Source: Colletes latitarsis
Lineage: Eukaryota > Arthropoda > Insecta > Hymenoptera > Colletidae
Length of the DNA stretch: 64,000 bases
Direction of reading: 5' to 3'
Assembly: GCF_051014445.1 (NCBI RefSeq)
Contig: NC_135137.1
Coordinates: 16,183,501-16,247,500, forward strand
The position numbers and the translations under genes were made by a program. Each line of letters starts with the position of its first letter. The first letter of the stretch is position 1. Positions 34,638-49,982 of the stretch are shown one piece after another. The notes beneath the pieces were generated by a model, which was not told the DNA's origin, did not search any database, and saw nothing but the letters and a program-made list of their open reading frames with translations.

Positions 34638-36423
34638 ACGCATGTTAGGTCTAGGTTAGGCCTTGGATTTGCCCCCATTAGACTCATACTTTCGCATTCA
34701 ACACATACCTGTTGAACAGATCCTGGGTTATTTCTAGTTTGGATCACGTAGTAATGTGGTACAACACTGAAACAGTCAATGAAACCTGGTTTCGATGAAT
34801 ATTTTAGAGGATAACGCATGTTAGGTCTAGGTAAGGTCTGGGATTTGCTCTCATCAGGCTCATACTTTCGTATATTTCTCATTCTTGTTGACCAGATCCT
34901 GGGCTTCTTCTGGTTTGGATCACGTGGTAATGTGGTACCACACTGAAACAGTCAATTAAACCTAGTCTGGGTCAACATTTCAAAGGATAACGCATGTTAG
35001 GTCTGGGTTAGGTCTCTGATTTGCCCTCATGAGGCTCATACTTTCGCATATTTCTTATACTTGTTTGCCAGATCCTGGGCTTTTTTTGGTTTGCATCACG
35101 TAGTAATGTGGTACCACACTGAAGCAGTCCACTAAACCTGGTTTCGATAAATATTTTAGAGGACAACGCATGTTAGGTCTATGTTAGGTCTGGGATTTGC
35201 TCCCATTAGGCTCATACATTCACATTTTCCGGATACTTGTTGGCCAGATCCCGGGCTTTTTCTGGTTTGGATCGCGTGGTAATGTGGTATCACACTGAAA
35301 CAGTCCATTAAACCAGGTTTCGATAAATATTTTAGAGGATAACGCATGTTAGGTCTGGGTTAGGTCTAGGATTTGCCCTCATCAAGCCCATACTTTCGCT
35401 TATTTCTCTTACTCGATGGCCAGATTCTGGGCTTTTTCTGGTTTGGATCACGTAGTAATGTGGTACCACACTCAAACAGTCAATGAAACCTGGTTTCGAT
35501 GAATATTTTAGAGGATAACGCATGTTAGGTCTAGGTTACTTCTGGGATTTGCTCTCATCAGGCTGATACTTTCGTATATTTCTCATTCTTGTCGGCCAGA
35601 TCCTGGGCTTTCACTGGCTTGGATCGCGTGGTAATGTGGTACCACACTCAAGCAGTCGATTAAACCTGGTTGCGATGAATATTTTAGAGGATAACGCATG
35701 TTAGGTCTAGGTAAGGTCTGGGATTTGCTCTCATCAGGCTCATACTTTCGTATATTTCTCATTCTTGTTGGCCAGATCCTGGGCATTCACTGGTTTGGAT
35801 CACGTAGTAATGTGGTACAACACTGAAACAGTCGATTAAACCTGGTCTCGATCAATATTTTAGAGGATAACGCATGTTAGGTCTAGGTTAGGCCTTGGAT
35901 TTGCCCCCATTAGACTCATACTTTCGCATTCAACACATACTTGTGGAACAGAACCTGGGTTATTTCTAGTTTGGATCACGTGGTAATGTGGAACAACACT
36001 GAAACAGTCGATTAAACCTGGTCTCGATCTATATTTTAGAGGATAACGCATGTTAGGTCAGGGTTAGGTCTGGGATTTGCACTCATCAGCTCATACTTTC
36101 GCATATTTCTCATACTTGATGGCCAGATTCTGGGCTTTTTTTGGCTTGGATCACGTAGTAATGTGGTACCACACTGAAACAGTCGACTAAACCTGGTCTC
36201 GATCAATAATTTAGAGGATAGCGCATGTTAGGTCTAGGTTAGGCCTTGGATTTGCCCCCATCAGACTCATACTTTCGAATTCTTCACATACTTGTTGAAC
36301 AGAACCTGGGTTTTTTCTGGTTTGGATCACGTAGTGATGTGGTACCACACTCAAACAGTCGATTACACCTGGTTTCGATAAATGTTTTAGAGGATAACGC
36401 TTGTAAGGTCTAGGTTAGGGCTG

Positions 36424-36600
36424 GGATTTGCTCTCACCAGGCTCATACTTTCGCATATTTCTCATTCTTGTTGGCCAGATCCTAGGCTTCCAATGGTTTG
36501 GATCACGTAGTAATCTGGTACCACACTGAAACAGTCAATTCAACCTGGTCTCCATAAATATTTTAGAGGATAACGCATGTTAGGTCTGGGTTAGGTCTAG
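36424..36600. repeat. Second monomer missing from copy 2 of repeat B
   Basis: A single monomer of the CCTAGGCTTCCAATGG type. At the matching place in copy 2 (about 43990) the sequence jumps from TTAGGGCTGGGATTTG directly to CCCTCATCAGG. Again the change is one monomer in register. Confidence 0.75.
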
Positions 36601-39600
36601 GATTTGCCCTCATCAGGCTCATACTTTCGCATCTTTCGCATACTTTGTTGACCAGATCCTGGGCTTCTTCTGGTTTGGATCACGTGGTAATGTGGCACCA
36701 CACTGAAACAGTCAATTAAACCTAGTCTGGGTCAACATTTCAAAGGATAACGCATGTTAGGTCTGGGTTAGGTCTGTGATTTACCCTCATGAGGCTCATA
36801 CTTTCACATATTTCTTATACTTGTTTGCCAGATCCTGGGCTTTTTTTGGTTTGGATCACGTAGTAATGTGGTACCACACTGAAGCAGTCCACTAAACCTG
36901 GTTTCGATCAATATTTTAGAGGACAACGCATGTTAGGTCCATGTTAGGTCTGGGATTTGCTCCCATTAGGCTCATACATTCACATTTTCCGCATACTTGT
37001 TGGCCAGATCCCGGGCTTTTTCTGGTTTGGATCGCGTGGTAATGTGGTATCCCACTGAAGCAGTCCATTAAACCTGGTTTCGATAAATATTTTAGAGGAT
37101 AACGCATGTTAGGTCTGGCTTAGGTCTAGGATTTGCCCTCATCAAGCCCATACTTTCGCTTATTTCTCTTACTTGATGGCCAGATTCTGGGCTTTTTCTG
37201 GTTTGGATCACGTGGTAATGTGGTACCACACTGAAACAGTCAATTAAACCTAGTCTGGGTCAACATTTCAAAGGATAACGCATGTTAGTTCTGGGTTAGG
37301 TCTGTGATTTGCCCTCATGAGGCTTATACTTTCGCATATTTCCCATACTTGTTTGCCAGATCCTGGGTTTTTTTCTGGTTTGGATCTCGTAATAATGTGG
37401 GTCCACACTGACGCAGTCGATTAAACCTGGTCTCGATCAATATTTTTGAGGATAACGCATGTTAGGTCTAGGTTAGGCCTTGGATTTGCCCCCATTAGAC
37501 TCATACTTTCGCATTCAACACATACTTGTGGAACAGAACCTGGGTTATTTCTAGTTTGGATCACGTGGTAATGTGGGACAACACGGAAACAGTCGACTAA
37601 ACCTGGTTCCGATCAATATTTTTGAGGATAACGCATGCTAGGTCTACGTTAGGTGTGGGGTTTGCTCGCATCAGGCTCATACTTTCGCATTCTTCACATA
37701 CTTCTTGAACAGATCCTGGGTTTTTTCTGGTTTGGATCATATAGTAGTGTGGCATCACACTGAAACAGTCGCCTAAACATGGTTTTGATCAATATTATAG
37801 AGGATAACTCATGTTAGGTCTGACTTGGGTCTAGGATTTGCCCTCACCAGGCTCATTCTTTCGCATATTTCTCGTACATGTTGGCCAGATCGTGGGCTCT
37901 TTCTGGTTTGGATCACATGATAATGTGGTACCACACTGAAAGAGACCATTAAACTTGGTTTCGATCAATATTTTAGAGGTTAACACATGTTAGGTCTAGG
38001 TTAGGTCTGGGATTTGCACTCATCAGCTCATACTTTCGCATATTTCTCATACTTGATGGCCAGATTCTGGGCTTTTTTTGGCTTGGATCACGTAGTAATG
38101 TGGTACCACACCGAAACAGTCGACTAAACCTGGTCTCGATCAATAATTTAGAGGATAGCGCATGTTAGGTCTAGGTTAGGCCTTGGATTTACCCCCATCA
38201 GACTCATACTTTCGAATTCTTCACATACTTGTTGAACAGAACCTGGGTTTTTTCTGGTTTGGATCACGTAGTAATGTGGTACCACACTCAAACAGTCGAT
38301 TACACCTGGTTTCGATAAATGTTTTAGAGGATAACGCATGTTAGGTCTAGGTGAGGCCTTGGATTTTTCCCCCATCAGACTCATACTTTCGCATATTTCT
38401 CATTCTTGTTGGCCAGATCCTAGGCTTCCAATGGTTTGGATCACGTAGGAATCTGGTACCACACTGAAGCAGTCCACTAAACCTGGTTTCGATCAATATT
38501 TTAGAGGACAACGCATGTTAGGTCTATGTTAGGTCTGAGATTTGCTCCCATTAGGCTCATACATTCACATTTTCCGGATACTTGTTGGCCAGATCCCGGG
38601 CTTTTTCTGGTTTGGATCGCGTGGTAATGTGGTATCACACTGAAACAGTCCATTAAACCTGGTTTCGATAAATATTTTAGAGGATAACGCATGTTAGGTC
38701 TGGGTTAGGTCTAGGATTTGCCCTCATCAAGCCCATACTTTCGCTTATTTCTCTTACTCGATGGCCAGATTCTGGGCTTTTTCTGGTTTGGATCACGTAG
38801 TAATGTGGTACCACACTCAAACAGTCAATGAAACCTGGTTTCGATGAATATTTTAGAGGATAACGCATGTTAGGTCTAGGTTACTTCTGGGATTTGCTCT
38901 CATCAGGCTGATACTTTCGTATATTTCTCATTCTTGTCGGCCAGATCCTGGGCTTTCACTGGCTTCGATCGCGTGGTAATGTGGTACCACACTCAAGCAG
39001 TCGATTAAACCTGGTTTCGATGAATATTTTAGAGGATAACGCATGTTAGGTCTAGGTAAGGTCAGGGATTTGCTCTCATCAGGGTCATACTTTCGTATAT
39101 TTCTCATTCTTGTTGGCCAGATCCTGGGCATTCACTGGTTTGGATCACGTGGTAATGTGGGACCACACTGAAACAGTCGATTGAACCTGGTCTCGATCTA
39201 TATTTTAGAGGATAACGCATGTAAGGTCTGGGTTAGGTCTGGGATTTGCCCTCTTCAGTCTCATACTTTCGCATTCTTCACATACTTCTTGAACAGATCC
39301 TGGGTTTTTTCTGGTTTGGATCATATAGTAGTGTGGCATCACACTGAAACAGTCGCCTAAACATGGTTTTGATCAATATTATAGAGGATAACTCATGTTA
39401 GGTCTGACTTGGGTCTAGGATTTGCCCTCACCAGGCTCATTCTTTCGCATATTTCTCGTACATGTTGGCCAGATCCTGGGCTCTTTCTGGTTTGGATCAC
39501 ATGATAATGTGGTACCACACTGAAAGAGACCATTAAACTTGGTTTCGATCAATATTTTAGAGGTTAACACATGTTAGGTCTAGGTTAGGTCTGGGATTTG

Positions 39601-41088
39601 CACTCATCAGCTCATACTTTCGCATATTTCTCATACTTGATGGCCAGATTCTGGGCTTTTTTTGGCTTGGATCACGTAGTAATGTGGTACCACACTGAAA
39701 CAGTCGACTAAACCTGGTCTCGATCAATAATTTAGAGGATAGCGCATGTTAGGTCTAGGTTAGGCCTTGGATTTGCCCCCATCAGACTCATACTTTCGAA
39801 TTCTTCACATACTTGTTGAACAGATCCTGGGTTATTTCTGGTTTGGATCACGTAGTAATGTGGTACCACACTCAATCAGTCGATTAAACCAGGTTTCGAT
39901 AAATGTTTTAAAGGATAACGCATGTTAGGTCTAGGTTAGCTCTGGGATTTGCTCTCATCAGGCTCATACTTTCGCATTTTTCGCATACTTTGTTGACCAG
40001 ATCCTGGGCTTCTTCTGGTTTGGATCACGTGGTAATGTGGTTCCACACTGAAACAGTCAATTAAACCTAGTCAGGGTCAACATTTCAAAGGATAACGCAT
40101 GTTAGGTCTGGGTTAGGTCTGTGATTTGCCCTCATGAGGCTTATACTTTCGCATATTTCCCATACCTGTTTGCCAGATCCTGGGTTTTTTTCTGGTTTGG
40201 ATCTCGTAGTAATGTGGGTCCACACTGACGCAGTCGATTAAACCTTGTCTCGATCAATATTTTTGAGGATAACGCATGTTAGGTCCAGGTTAGGCCTTGG
40301 ATTTGCCCCCATTAGACTCATACTTTCGCATTCAACACATACTTGTGGAACAGAACCTGGGTTATTTCTAGTTTGGATCACGTGGTAATGTGGGACAACA
40401 CTGAAACAGTCGATTAAACCTGGTCTCGATTTATATTTTAGAGGATAGCGCATGTTAGGTCTAGGTTAGGCCTTGGATTTGCCCCCATCAGACTCATACT
40501 TTCGAATTCTTCACATACTTGTTGAACAGATCCTGGGTTATTTCTGGTTTGGATCACGTAGTAATGTGGTACCACACTCAATCAGTCGATTAAACCAGGT
40601 TTCGATAAATGTTTTAGAGGATAACGCATGTTAGGTCTGGGTTAGGTCTAGGATTTGCCCTCATCAAGCTCATACTTTCGCTTATTTCTCTTACTTGGTG
40701 GCCAGATTCTGGGCTTTTTCTGGTTTGGATCACGTAGTAATGTGGTACCACACTCAAACAGTCAATGAAACCTAGTTTCGATGAATATTTTAGAGGATAA
40801 CGCATGTTAGGTCTTGGGTACGTCTGGGATTTGCTCTCATCAGGCTGATACTTTCGTATATTTCTCATTCTTGTCGGCCAGATCCTGGGCTTTCACTGGC
40901 TTGGATCACGTAGTAATGTGGTACCACACTCAAGCAGTCCACTAAACCTGGTTTCGATCAATATTTTAGAGGACAACGCATGTTAGGTCTATGTTAGGTC
41001 TCGGATTTGCTCTCATTAGGCTCATACATTCACATTTTCCGCAAACTTGTCGGCCAGATCCCGAGCTTTTTTTGGTTTGGATCACGTG

Positions 41089-44000
41089 GTAATGTGGGAC
41101 CACACTGAAACAGTCGATTAAACCTGGTCTCGATCTATATTTTAGAGGATAACGCATGTAAGGTCTGGGTTAGGTCTGGGATTTGCCCTCCTCAGTCTGA
41201 ATCTTTCGCATTCCTCACATACTTCTTGAACAGATCCCCGGTTTTTTCTGGTTTGGATCGCATAGTAATGTGGCACCACCCAGAAACAGTCGATTAAACC
41301 AGGTTTCGATCAATATTTTAGAGGATAACGCATGTTAGGTCTAGGTGAGGCCTTGGATTTTTCCCCCATCAGACTCATACTTTCGAATTCTTCACATACT
41401 TGTTGAACAGATCCTGGGTTTTTTCTGGTTTGGATCACGTAGTAATGTGGTACCACACTCACACAGTCGATTAAACCTGGTTTCGATACATATTTTAGAG
41501 GATAACGCATGTTAGGTCTAGGTTAGGCCTTGGATTTGCCCCCATCAGACTCATACTTTCGCATTCTTCACATACTTGTGGAACAGAACCTGGGTTTTTT
41601 CTGGTTTGGAGCACATGGTAATGTGGGACCACACTGAAACAGTCGATTAAACCTGGTCTCGATCTATATTTTAGAGGATAACGCATGTAAGGTCTGGGTT
41701 AGGTCTGGGATTTGCCCTCCTCAGTCTCAATCTTTCGCATTCCTCACATACTTCTTGAACAGATCCTCGGTTTTTTCTGGTTTGGATCGCATAGTAATGT
41801 GGCACCACCCAGAAACAGTCGATTAAACCAGGTTTCGATCAATATTTTAGATGATAACGCATATAAGGGCTAGGTTAGGCCTGGCATTTGCCCCCATCAG
41901 ACTCAACATTTTGCATTCTTCACATACTTGTCGAACAGATCCTGAGATTTTTCTGCTTTCGATCACGTAGTAATGAGGTACCACACTGATAGAGACGATT
42001 AAACCTGGGTCCGATCAATATTTTTGAGGATAACGCATGCTAGGTCTACGTTAGGTGCGGGATTTACTCGCATCAGGCTCATACTTTCGCATATTTCTCA
42101 TACACGATGGCCAGATTCTGGGCTTTTTTTGGCTTGGATCACGTAGTAATGTGGTATCACACTGAAACAGTCCATTAGACCTGGTTTCGATCAATATTTT
42201 AGAGGATAACGCATGTTAGGTCTAGGTTAGGCCTTGGATTTGCCCCCATTAGACTCATACTTTCGCATTCAACACATACCTGTTGAACAGATCCTGGGTT
42301 ATTTCTAGTTTGGATCACGTAGTAATGTGGTACAACACTGAAACAGTCAATGAAACCTGGTTTCGATGAATATTTTAGAGGATAACGCATGTTAGGTCTA
42401 GGTAAGGTCTGGGATTTGCTCTCATCAGGCTCATACTTTCGTATATTTCTCATTCTTGTTGACCAGATCCTGGGCTTCTTCTGGTTTGGATCACGTGGTA
42501 ATGTGGTACCACACTGAAACAGTCAATTAAACCTAGTCTGGGTCAACATTTCAAAGGATAACGCATGTTAGGTCTGGGTTAGGTCTCTGATTTGCCCTCA
42601 TGAGGCTCATACTTTCGCATATTTCTTATACTTGTTTGCCAGATCCTGGGCTTTTTTTGGTTTGCATCACGTAGTAATGTGGTACCACACTGAAGCAGTC
42701 CACTAAACCTGGTTTCGATAAATATTTTAGAGGACAACGCATGTTAGGTCTATGTTAGGTCTGGGATTTGCTCCCATTAGGCTCATACATTCACATTTTC
42801 CGGATACTTGTTGGCCAGATCCCGGGCTTTTTCTGGTTTGGATCGCGTGGTAATGTGGTATCACACTGAAACAGTCCATTAAACCAGGTTTCGATAAATA
42901 TTTTAGAGGATAACGCATGTTAGGTCTGGGTTAGGTCTAGGATTTGCCCTCATCAAGCCCATACTTTCGCTTATTTCTCTTACTCGATGGCCAGATTCTG
43001 GGCTTTTTCTGGTTTGGATCACGTAGTAATGTGGTACCACACTCAAACAGTCAATGAAACCTGGTTTCGATGAATATTTTAGAGGATAACGCATGTTAGG
43101 TCTAGGTTACTTCTGGGATTTGCTCTCATCAGGCTGATACTTTCGTATATTTCTCATTCTTGTCGGCCAGATCCTGGGCTTTCACTGGCTTGGATCGCGT
43201 GGTAATGTGGTACCACACTCAAGCAGTCGATTAAACCTGGTTGCGATGAATATTTTAGAGGATAACGCATGTTAGGTCTAGGTAAGGTCTGGGATTTGCT
43301 CTCATCAGGCTCATACTTTCGTATATTTCTCATTCTTGTTGGCCAGATCCTGGGCATTCACTGGTTTGGATCACGTAGTAATGTGGTACAACACTGAAAC
43401 AGTCGATTAAACCTGGTCTCGATCAATATTTTAGAGGATAACGCATGTTAGGTCTAGGTTAGGCCTTGGATTTGCCCCCATTAGACTCATACTTTCGCAT
43501 TCAACACATACTTGTGGAACAGAACCTGGGTTATTTCTAGTTTGGATCACGTGGTAATGTGGAACAACACTGAAACAGTCGATTAAACCTGGTCTCGATC
43601 TATATTTTAGAGGATAACGCATGTTAGGTCAGGGTTAGGTCTGGGATTTGCACTCATCAGCTCATACTTTCGCATATTTCTCATACTTGATGGCCAGATT
43701 CTGGGCTTTTTTTGGCTTGGATCACGTAGTAATGTGGTACCACACTGAAACAGTCGACTAAACCTGGTCTCGATCAATAATTTAGAGGATAGCGCATGTT
43801 AGGTCTAGGTTAGGCCTTGGATTTGCCCCCATCAGACTCATACTTTCGAATTCTTCACATACTTGTTGAACAGAACCTGGGTTTTTTCTGGTTTGGATCA
43901 CGTAGTGATGTGGTACCACACTCAAACAGTCGATTACACCTGGTTTCGATAAATGTTTTAGAGGATAACGCTTGTAAGGTCTAGGTTAGGGCTGGGATTT

Positions 44001-47000
44001 GCCCTCATCAGGCTCATACTTTCGCATCTTTCGCATACTTTGTTGACCAGATCCTGGGCTTCTTCTGGTTTGGATCACGTGGTAATGTGGCACCACACTG
44101 AAACAGTCAATTAAACCTAGTCTGGGTCAACATTTCAAAGGATAACGCATGTTAGGTCTGGGTTAGGTCTGTGATTTACCCTCATGAGGCTCATACTTTC
44201 ACATATTTCTTATACTTGTTTGCCAGATCCTGGGCTTTTTTTGGTTTGGATCACGTAGTAATGTGGTACCACACTGAAGCAGTCCACTAAACCTGGTTTC
44301 GATCAATATTTTAGAGGACAACGCATGTTAGGTCCATGTTAGGTCTGGGATTTGCTCCCATTAGGCTCATACATTCACATTTTCCGCATACTTGTTGGCC
44401 AGATCCCGGGCTTTTTCTGGTTTGGATCGCGTGGTAATGTGGTATCCCACTGAAGCAGTCCATTAAACCTGGTTTCGATAAATATTTTAGAGGATAACGC
44501 ATGTTAGGTCTGGCTTAGGTCTAGGATTTGCCCTCATCAAGCCCATACTTTCGCTTATTTCTCTTACTTGATGGCCAGATTCTGGGCTTTTTCTGGTTTG
44601 GATCACGTGGTAATGTGGTACCACACTGAAACAGTCAATTAAACCTAGTCTGGGTCAACATTTCAAAGGATAACGCATGTTAGTTCTGGGTTAGGTCTGT
44701 GATTTGCCCTCATGAGGCTTATACTTTCGCATATTTCCCATACTTGTTTGCCAGATCCTGGGTTTTTTTCTGGTTTGGATCTCGTAATAATGTGGGTCCA
44801 CACTGACGCAGTCGATTAAACCTGGTCTCGATCAATATTTTTGAGGATAACGCATGTTAGGTCTAGGTTAGGCCTTGGATTTGCCCCCATTAGATTCATA
44901 CTTTCGCATTCAACACATACTTGTGGAACAGAACCTGGGTTATTTCTAGTTTGGATCACGTGGTAATGTGGGACAACACGGAAACAGTCGACTAAACCTG
45001 GTTCCGATCAATATTTTTGAGGATAACGCATGCTAGGTCTACGTTAGGTGTGGGGTTTGCTCGCATCAGGCTCATACTTTCGCATTCTTCACATACTTCT
45101 TGAACAGATCCTGGGTTTTTTCTGGTTTGGATCATATAGTAGTGTGGCATCACACTGAAACAGTCGCCTAAACATGGTTTTGATCAATATTATAGAGGAT
45201 AACTCATGTTAGGTCTGACTTGGGTCTAGGATTTGCCCTCACCAGGCTCATTCTTTCGCATATTTCTCGTACATGTTGGCCAGATCGTGGGCTCTTTCTG
45301 GTTTGGATCACATGATAATGTGGTACCACACTGAAAGAGACCATTAAACTTGGTTTCGATCAATATTTTAGAGGTTAACACATGTTAGGTCTAGGTTAGG
45401 TCTGGGATTTGCACTCATCAGCTCATACTTTCGCATATTTCTCATACTTGATGGCCAGATTCTGGGCTTTTTTTGGCTTGGATCACGTAGTAATGTGGTA
45501 CCACACCGAAACAGTCGACTAAACCTGGTCTCGATCAATAATTTAGAGGATAGCGCATGTTAGGTCTAGGTTAGGCCTTGGATTTACCCCCATCAGACTC
45601 ATACTTTCGAATTCTTCACATACTTGTTGAACAGAACCTGGGTTTTTTCTGGTTTGGATCACGTAGTAATGTGGTACCACACTCAAACAGTCGATTACAC
45701 CTGGTTTCGATAAATGTTTTAGAGGATAACGCATGTTAGGTCTAGGTGAGGCCTTGGATTTTTCCCCCATCAGACTCATACTTTCGCATATTTCTCATTC
45801 TTGTTGGCCAGATCCTAGGCTTCCAATGGTTTGGATCACGTAGGAATCTGGTACCACACTGAAGCAGTCCACTAAACCTGGTTTCGATCAATATTTTAGA
45901 GGACAACGCATGTTAGGTCTATGTTAGGTCTGAGATTTGCTCCCATTAGGCTCATACATTCACATTTTCCGGATACTTGTTGGCCAGATCCCGGGCTTTT
46001 TCTGGTTTGGATCGCGTGGTAATGTGGTATCACACTGAAACAGTCCATTAAACCTGGTTTCGATAAATATTTTAGAGGATAACGCATGTTAGGTCTGGGT
46101 TAGGTCTAGGATTTGCCCTCATCAAGCCCATACTTTCGCTTATTTCTCTTACTCGATGGCCAGATTCTGGGCTTTTTCTGGTTTGGATCACGTAGTAATG
46201 TGGTACCACACTCAAACAGTCAATGAAACCTGGTTTCGATGAATATTTTAGAGGATAACGCATGTTAGGTCTAGGTTACTTCTGGGATTTGCTCTCATCA
46301 GGCTGATACTTTCGTATATTTCTCATTCTTGTCGGCCAGATCCTGGGCTTTCACTGGCTTCGATCGCGTGGTAATGTGGTACCACACTCAAGCAGTCGAT
46401 TAAACCTGGTTTCGATGAATATTTTAGAGGATAACGCATGTTAGGTCTAGGTAAGGTCAGGGATTTGCTCTCATCAGGGTCATACTTTCGTATATTTCTC
46501 ATTCTTGTTGGCCAGATCCTGGGCATTCACTGGTTTGGATCACGTGGTAATGTGGGACCACACTGAAACAGTCGATTGAACCTGGTCTCGATCTATATTT
46601 TAGAGGATAACGCATGTAAGGTCTGGGTTAGGTCTGGGATTTGCCCTCTTCAGTCTCATACTTTCGCATTCTTCACATACTTCTTGAACAGATCCTGGGT
46701 TTTTTCTGGTTTGGATCATATAGTAGTGTGGCATCACACTGAAACAGTCGCCTAAACATGGTTTTGATCAATATTATAGAGGATAACTGATGTTAGGTCT
46801 GACTTGGGTCTAGGATTTGCCCTCACCAGGCTCATTCTTTCGCATATTTCTCGTACATGTTGGCCAGATCCTGGGCTCTTTCTGGTTTGGATCACATGAT
46901 AATGTGGTACCACACTGAAAGAGACCATTAAACTTGGTTTCGATCAATATTTTAGAGGTTAACACATGTTAGGTCTAGGTTAGGTCTGGGATTTGCACTC

Positions 47001-48484
47001 ATCAGCTCATACTTTCGCATATTTCTCATACTTGATGGCCAGATTCTGGGCTTTTTTTGGCTTGGATCACGTAGTAATGTGGTACCACACTGAAACAGTC
47101 GACTAAACCTGGTCTCGATCAATAATTTAGAGGATAGCGCATGTTAGGTCTAGGTTAGGCCTTGGATTTGCCCCCATCAGACTCATACTTTCGAATTCTT
47201 CACATACTTGTTGAACAGATCCTGGGTTATTTCTGGTTTGGATCACGTAGTAATGTGGTACCACACTCAATCAGTCGATTAAACCAGGTTTCGATAAATG
47301 TTTTAAAGGATAACGCATGTTAGGTCTAGGTTAGCTCTGGGATTTGCTCTCATCAGGCTCATACTTTCGCATTTTTCGCATACTTTGTTGACCAGATCCT
47401 GGGCTTCTTCTGGTTTGGATCACGTGGTAATGTGGTTCCACACTGAAACAGTCAATTAAACCTAGTCAGGGTCAACATTTCAAAGGATAACGCATGTTAG
47501 GTCTGGGTTAGGTCTGTGATTTGCCCTCATGAGGCTTATACTTTCGCATATTTCCCATACTTGTTTGCCAGATCCTGGGTTTTTTTCTGGTTTGGATCTC
47601 GTAGTAATGTGGGTCCACACTGACGCAGTCGATTAAACCTTGTCTCGATCAATATTTTTGAGGATAACGCATGTTAGGTCCAGGTTAGGCCTTGGATTTG
47701 CCCCCATTAGACTCATACTTTCGCATTCAACACATACTTGTGGAACAGAACCTGGGTTATTTCTAGTTTGGATCACGTGGTAATGTGGGACAACACTGAA
47801 ACAGTCGATTAAACCTGGTCTCGATTTATATTTTAGAGGATAGCGCATGTTAGGTCTAGGTTAGGCCTTGGATTTGCCCCCATCAGACTCATACTTTCGA
47901 ATTCTTCACATACTTGTTGAACAGATCCTGGGTTATTTCTGGTTTGGATCACGTAGTAATGTGGTACCACACTCAATCAGTCGATTAAACCAGGTTTCGA
48001 TAAATGTTTTAGAGGATAACGCATGTTAGGTCTGGGTTAGGTCTAGGATTTGCCCTCATCAAGCTCATACTTTCGCTTATTTCTCTTACTTGGTGGCCAG
48101 ATTCTGGGCTTTTTCTGGTTTGGATCACGTAGTAATGTGGTACCACACTCAAACAGTCAATGAAACCTAGTTTCGATGAATATTTTAGAGGATAACGCAT
48201 GTTAGGTCTTGGGTACGTCTGGGATTTGCTCTCATCAGGCTGATACTTTCGTATATTTCTCATTCTTGTCGGCCAGATCCTGGGCTTTCACTGGCTTGGA
48301 TCACGTAGTAATGTGGTACCACACTCAAGCAGTCCACTAAACCTGGTTTCGATCAATATTTTAGAGGACAACGCATGTTAGGTCTATGTTAGGTCTCGGA
48401 TTTGCTCTCATTAGGCTCATACATTCACATTTTCCGCAAACTTGTCGGCCAGATCCCGAGCTTTTTTTGGTTTGGATCACGTGG
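41089..48484. repeat. 42-monomer higher-order repeat B, copy 2
   Basis: About 7,396 bp (42 monomers), near-identical to copy 1 except for the two missing monomers and a few substitutions, for example TTAGATTCAT near 44892 against TTAGACTCAT near 37497, and AACTGATG near 46787 against AACTCATG at 39392. The match ends where GTGGGACC (41096) faces GTGGTACC (48491). Confidence 0.88.
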
Positions 48485-49982
48485 TAATGTGGTACCACAC
48501 TGAAACAGTCAATTAAACCTAGTCTGGGTCAACATTTCAAAGGATAACGCATGTTAGGTCTGGGTTAGGTCTGTGATTTGCCCTCATGAGGCTTATACTT
48601 TCGCATATTTCCCATACTTGTTTGCCAGATCCTGGGTTTTTTTCTGGTTTGGATCTCGTAGTAATGTGGGTCCACACTGACGCAGTCGATTAAACCTGGT
48701 CTCGATCAATATTTTTGAGGATAACGCATGTTAGGTCTAGGTTAGGCCTTGGATTTGCCCGCATTAGACTCATACTTTCGCATTCAACACATACTTGTGG
48801 AACAGAACCTGGGTTATTTCTAGTTTGGATCACGTGGTAATGTGGGACAACACTGAAACAGTCGATTAAACCTGGTTCCAATCAATATTTTTGAGGATAA
48901 CGCATGCTAGGTCTACGTTAGGTGTGGGATTTGCTCGCATCAGGCTCATAGTTTCGCATATTTCTTATACTTGATGGTCAGATTCTGGTCTTTTTTTGGT
49001 ATGGATCACGTCGTAATGTGGTACCACACTGAAACAGTCTATGAAACCTGGTTTTGATGAATATTTTAGAGGATAACGCATGTCAGGCCTAGGTGAGGTC
49101 TTGGATTTACCCCCATCAGACTCATACTTTCGAATTTTTCGCATACTTTGTTGACCAGATCCTGCGCTTCTTCTGGTTTGGATCACGTGGTAATGTGGTA
49201 CCACACTGAAACTGTCAATTAAACCTAGTCTGGGTCAACATTTCAAAGGATAACGCATGTTAGGTCTGGGTTAGGTCTGTGATTTGCCCTCATGAGGCTC
49301 ATACTTTCGCATATTTCTTATACTTGTTTGCCAGATCCTGGGTTAATTCTGGTTTGGATCACGTAGTAATGTGGTACCACACTCAATCAGTCGATTAAAC
49401 CAGGTTTCGATAAATGTTTTAAAGGATAACGCATGTTAGGTCTAGGTTAGCTCTGGGATTTGCTCTCATCAGGCTCATACTTTCGCATATTTCTCATTCT
49501 TGTTGGCCAGATCCTGGGCTTTCAATGGTTTGGATCACGTAGTAATCTGGTACCACACTGAAACAGTCAATTAAACCTAGTCTGGGCCAACATTTCAAAG
49601 GATAACGCATGTTAGGTCTGGGTTAGGTCTGTGATTTGCCCTCATGAGGCTCATTCTTTCGCATATTTCTCATACTTGTTTGCCAGATCCTAGGCTTTTT
49701 CTGGTATGGATCACGTAGTAATGTGTGACCACACTGAAACAGTCGATTAAACCTTGTCTCGATCAATATTTTTGAGGATAACGCATGTTAGGTCTAGGTT
49801 AGGCCTTGGATTTGCCCCCATTAGACTCATACTTTCGCATTCAACACATACTTGTGGAACAGAACCTGGGTTATTTCTAGTTTGGATCACGTGGTAATGT
49901 GGGACAACACTGAAACAGTCGATTAAACCTGGTCTCGATCTATATTTTAGAGGATAACGCATGTTAGGTCAGGGTTAGGTCT
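48485..49982. repeat. Mosaic satellite monomers between repeat B and the 21/22-mer
   Basis: Only monomers, no gene. About 49560-50040 matches 52556-53036 at an offset of 2,996 bp (17 monomers), sharing the CTGGGCCAACATTTC-type and TAATGTGTGACC variants in part. The monomer near 48950-49200 contains the GATGGTCAGATTCTGGTC type also seen at 29180 and 52330. Confidence 0.7.

Larger units (their letters stand above)
33343..41088. repeat. 44-monomer higher-order repeat B, copy 1
   Basis: About 7,746 bp, close to 44 monomers, followed directly by a second copy. Offsets between matching landmarks are 7,746 at the left end (33564 to 41310), 7,571 in the middle (34628 to 42199) and 7,395 on the right (36916 to 44311). 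The steps are 175 and 176 bp, so two whole monomers present here are absent from copy 2. Private variants shared by both copies include GATCCCCGGTTTTTTC, GGGCTAGG preceded by CATATAA, ATACACGATGG and CCCGAGC. The left edge lies within about 10 bp of 33343. Confidence 0.88.
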
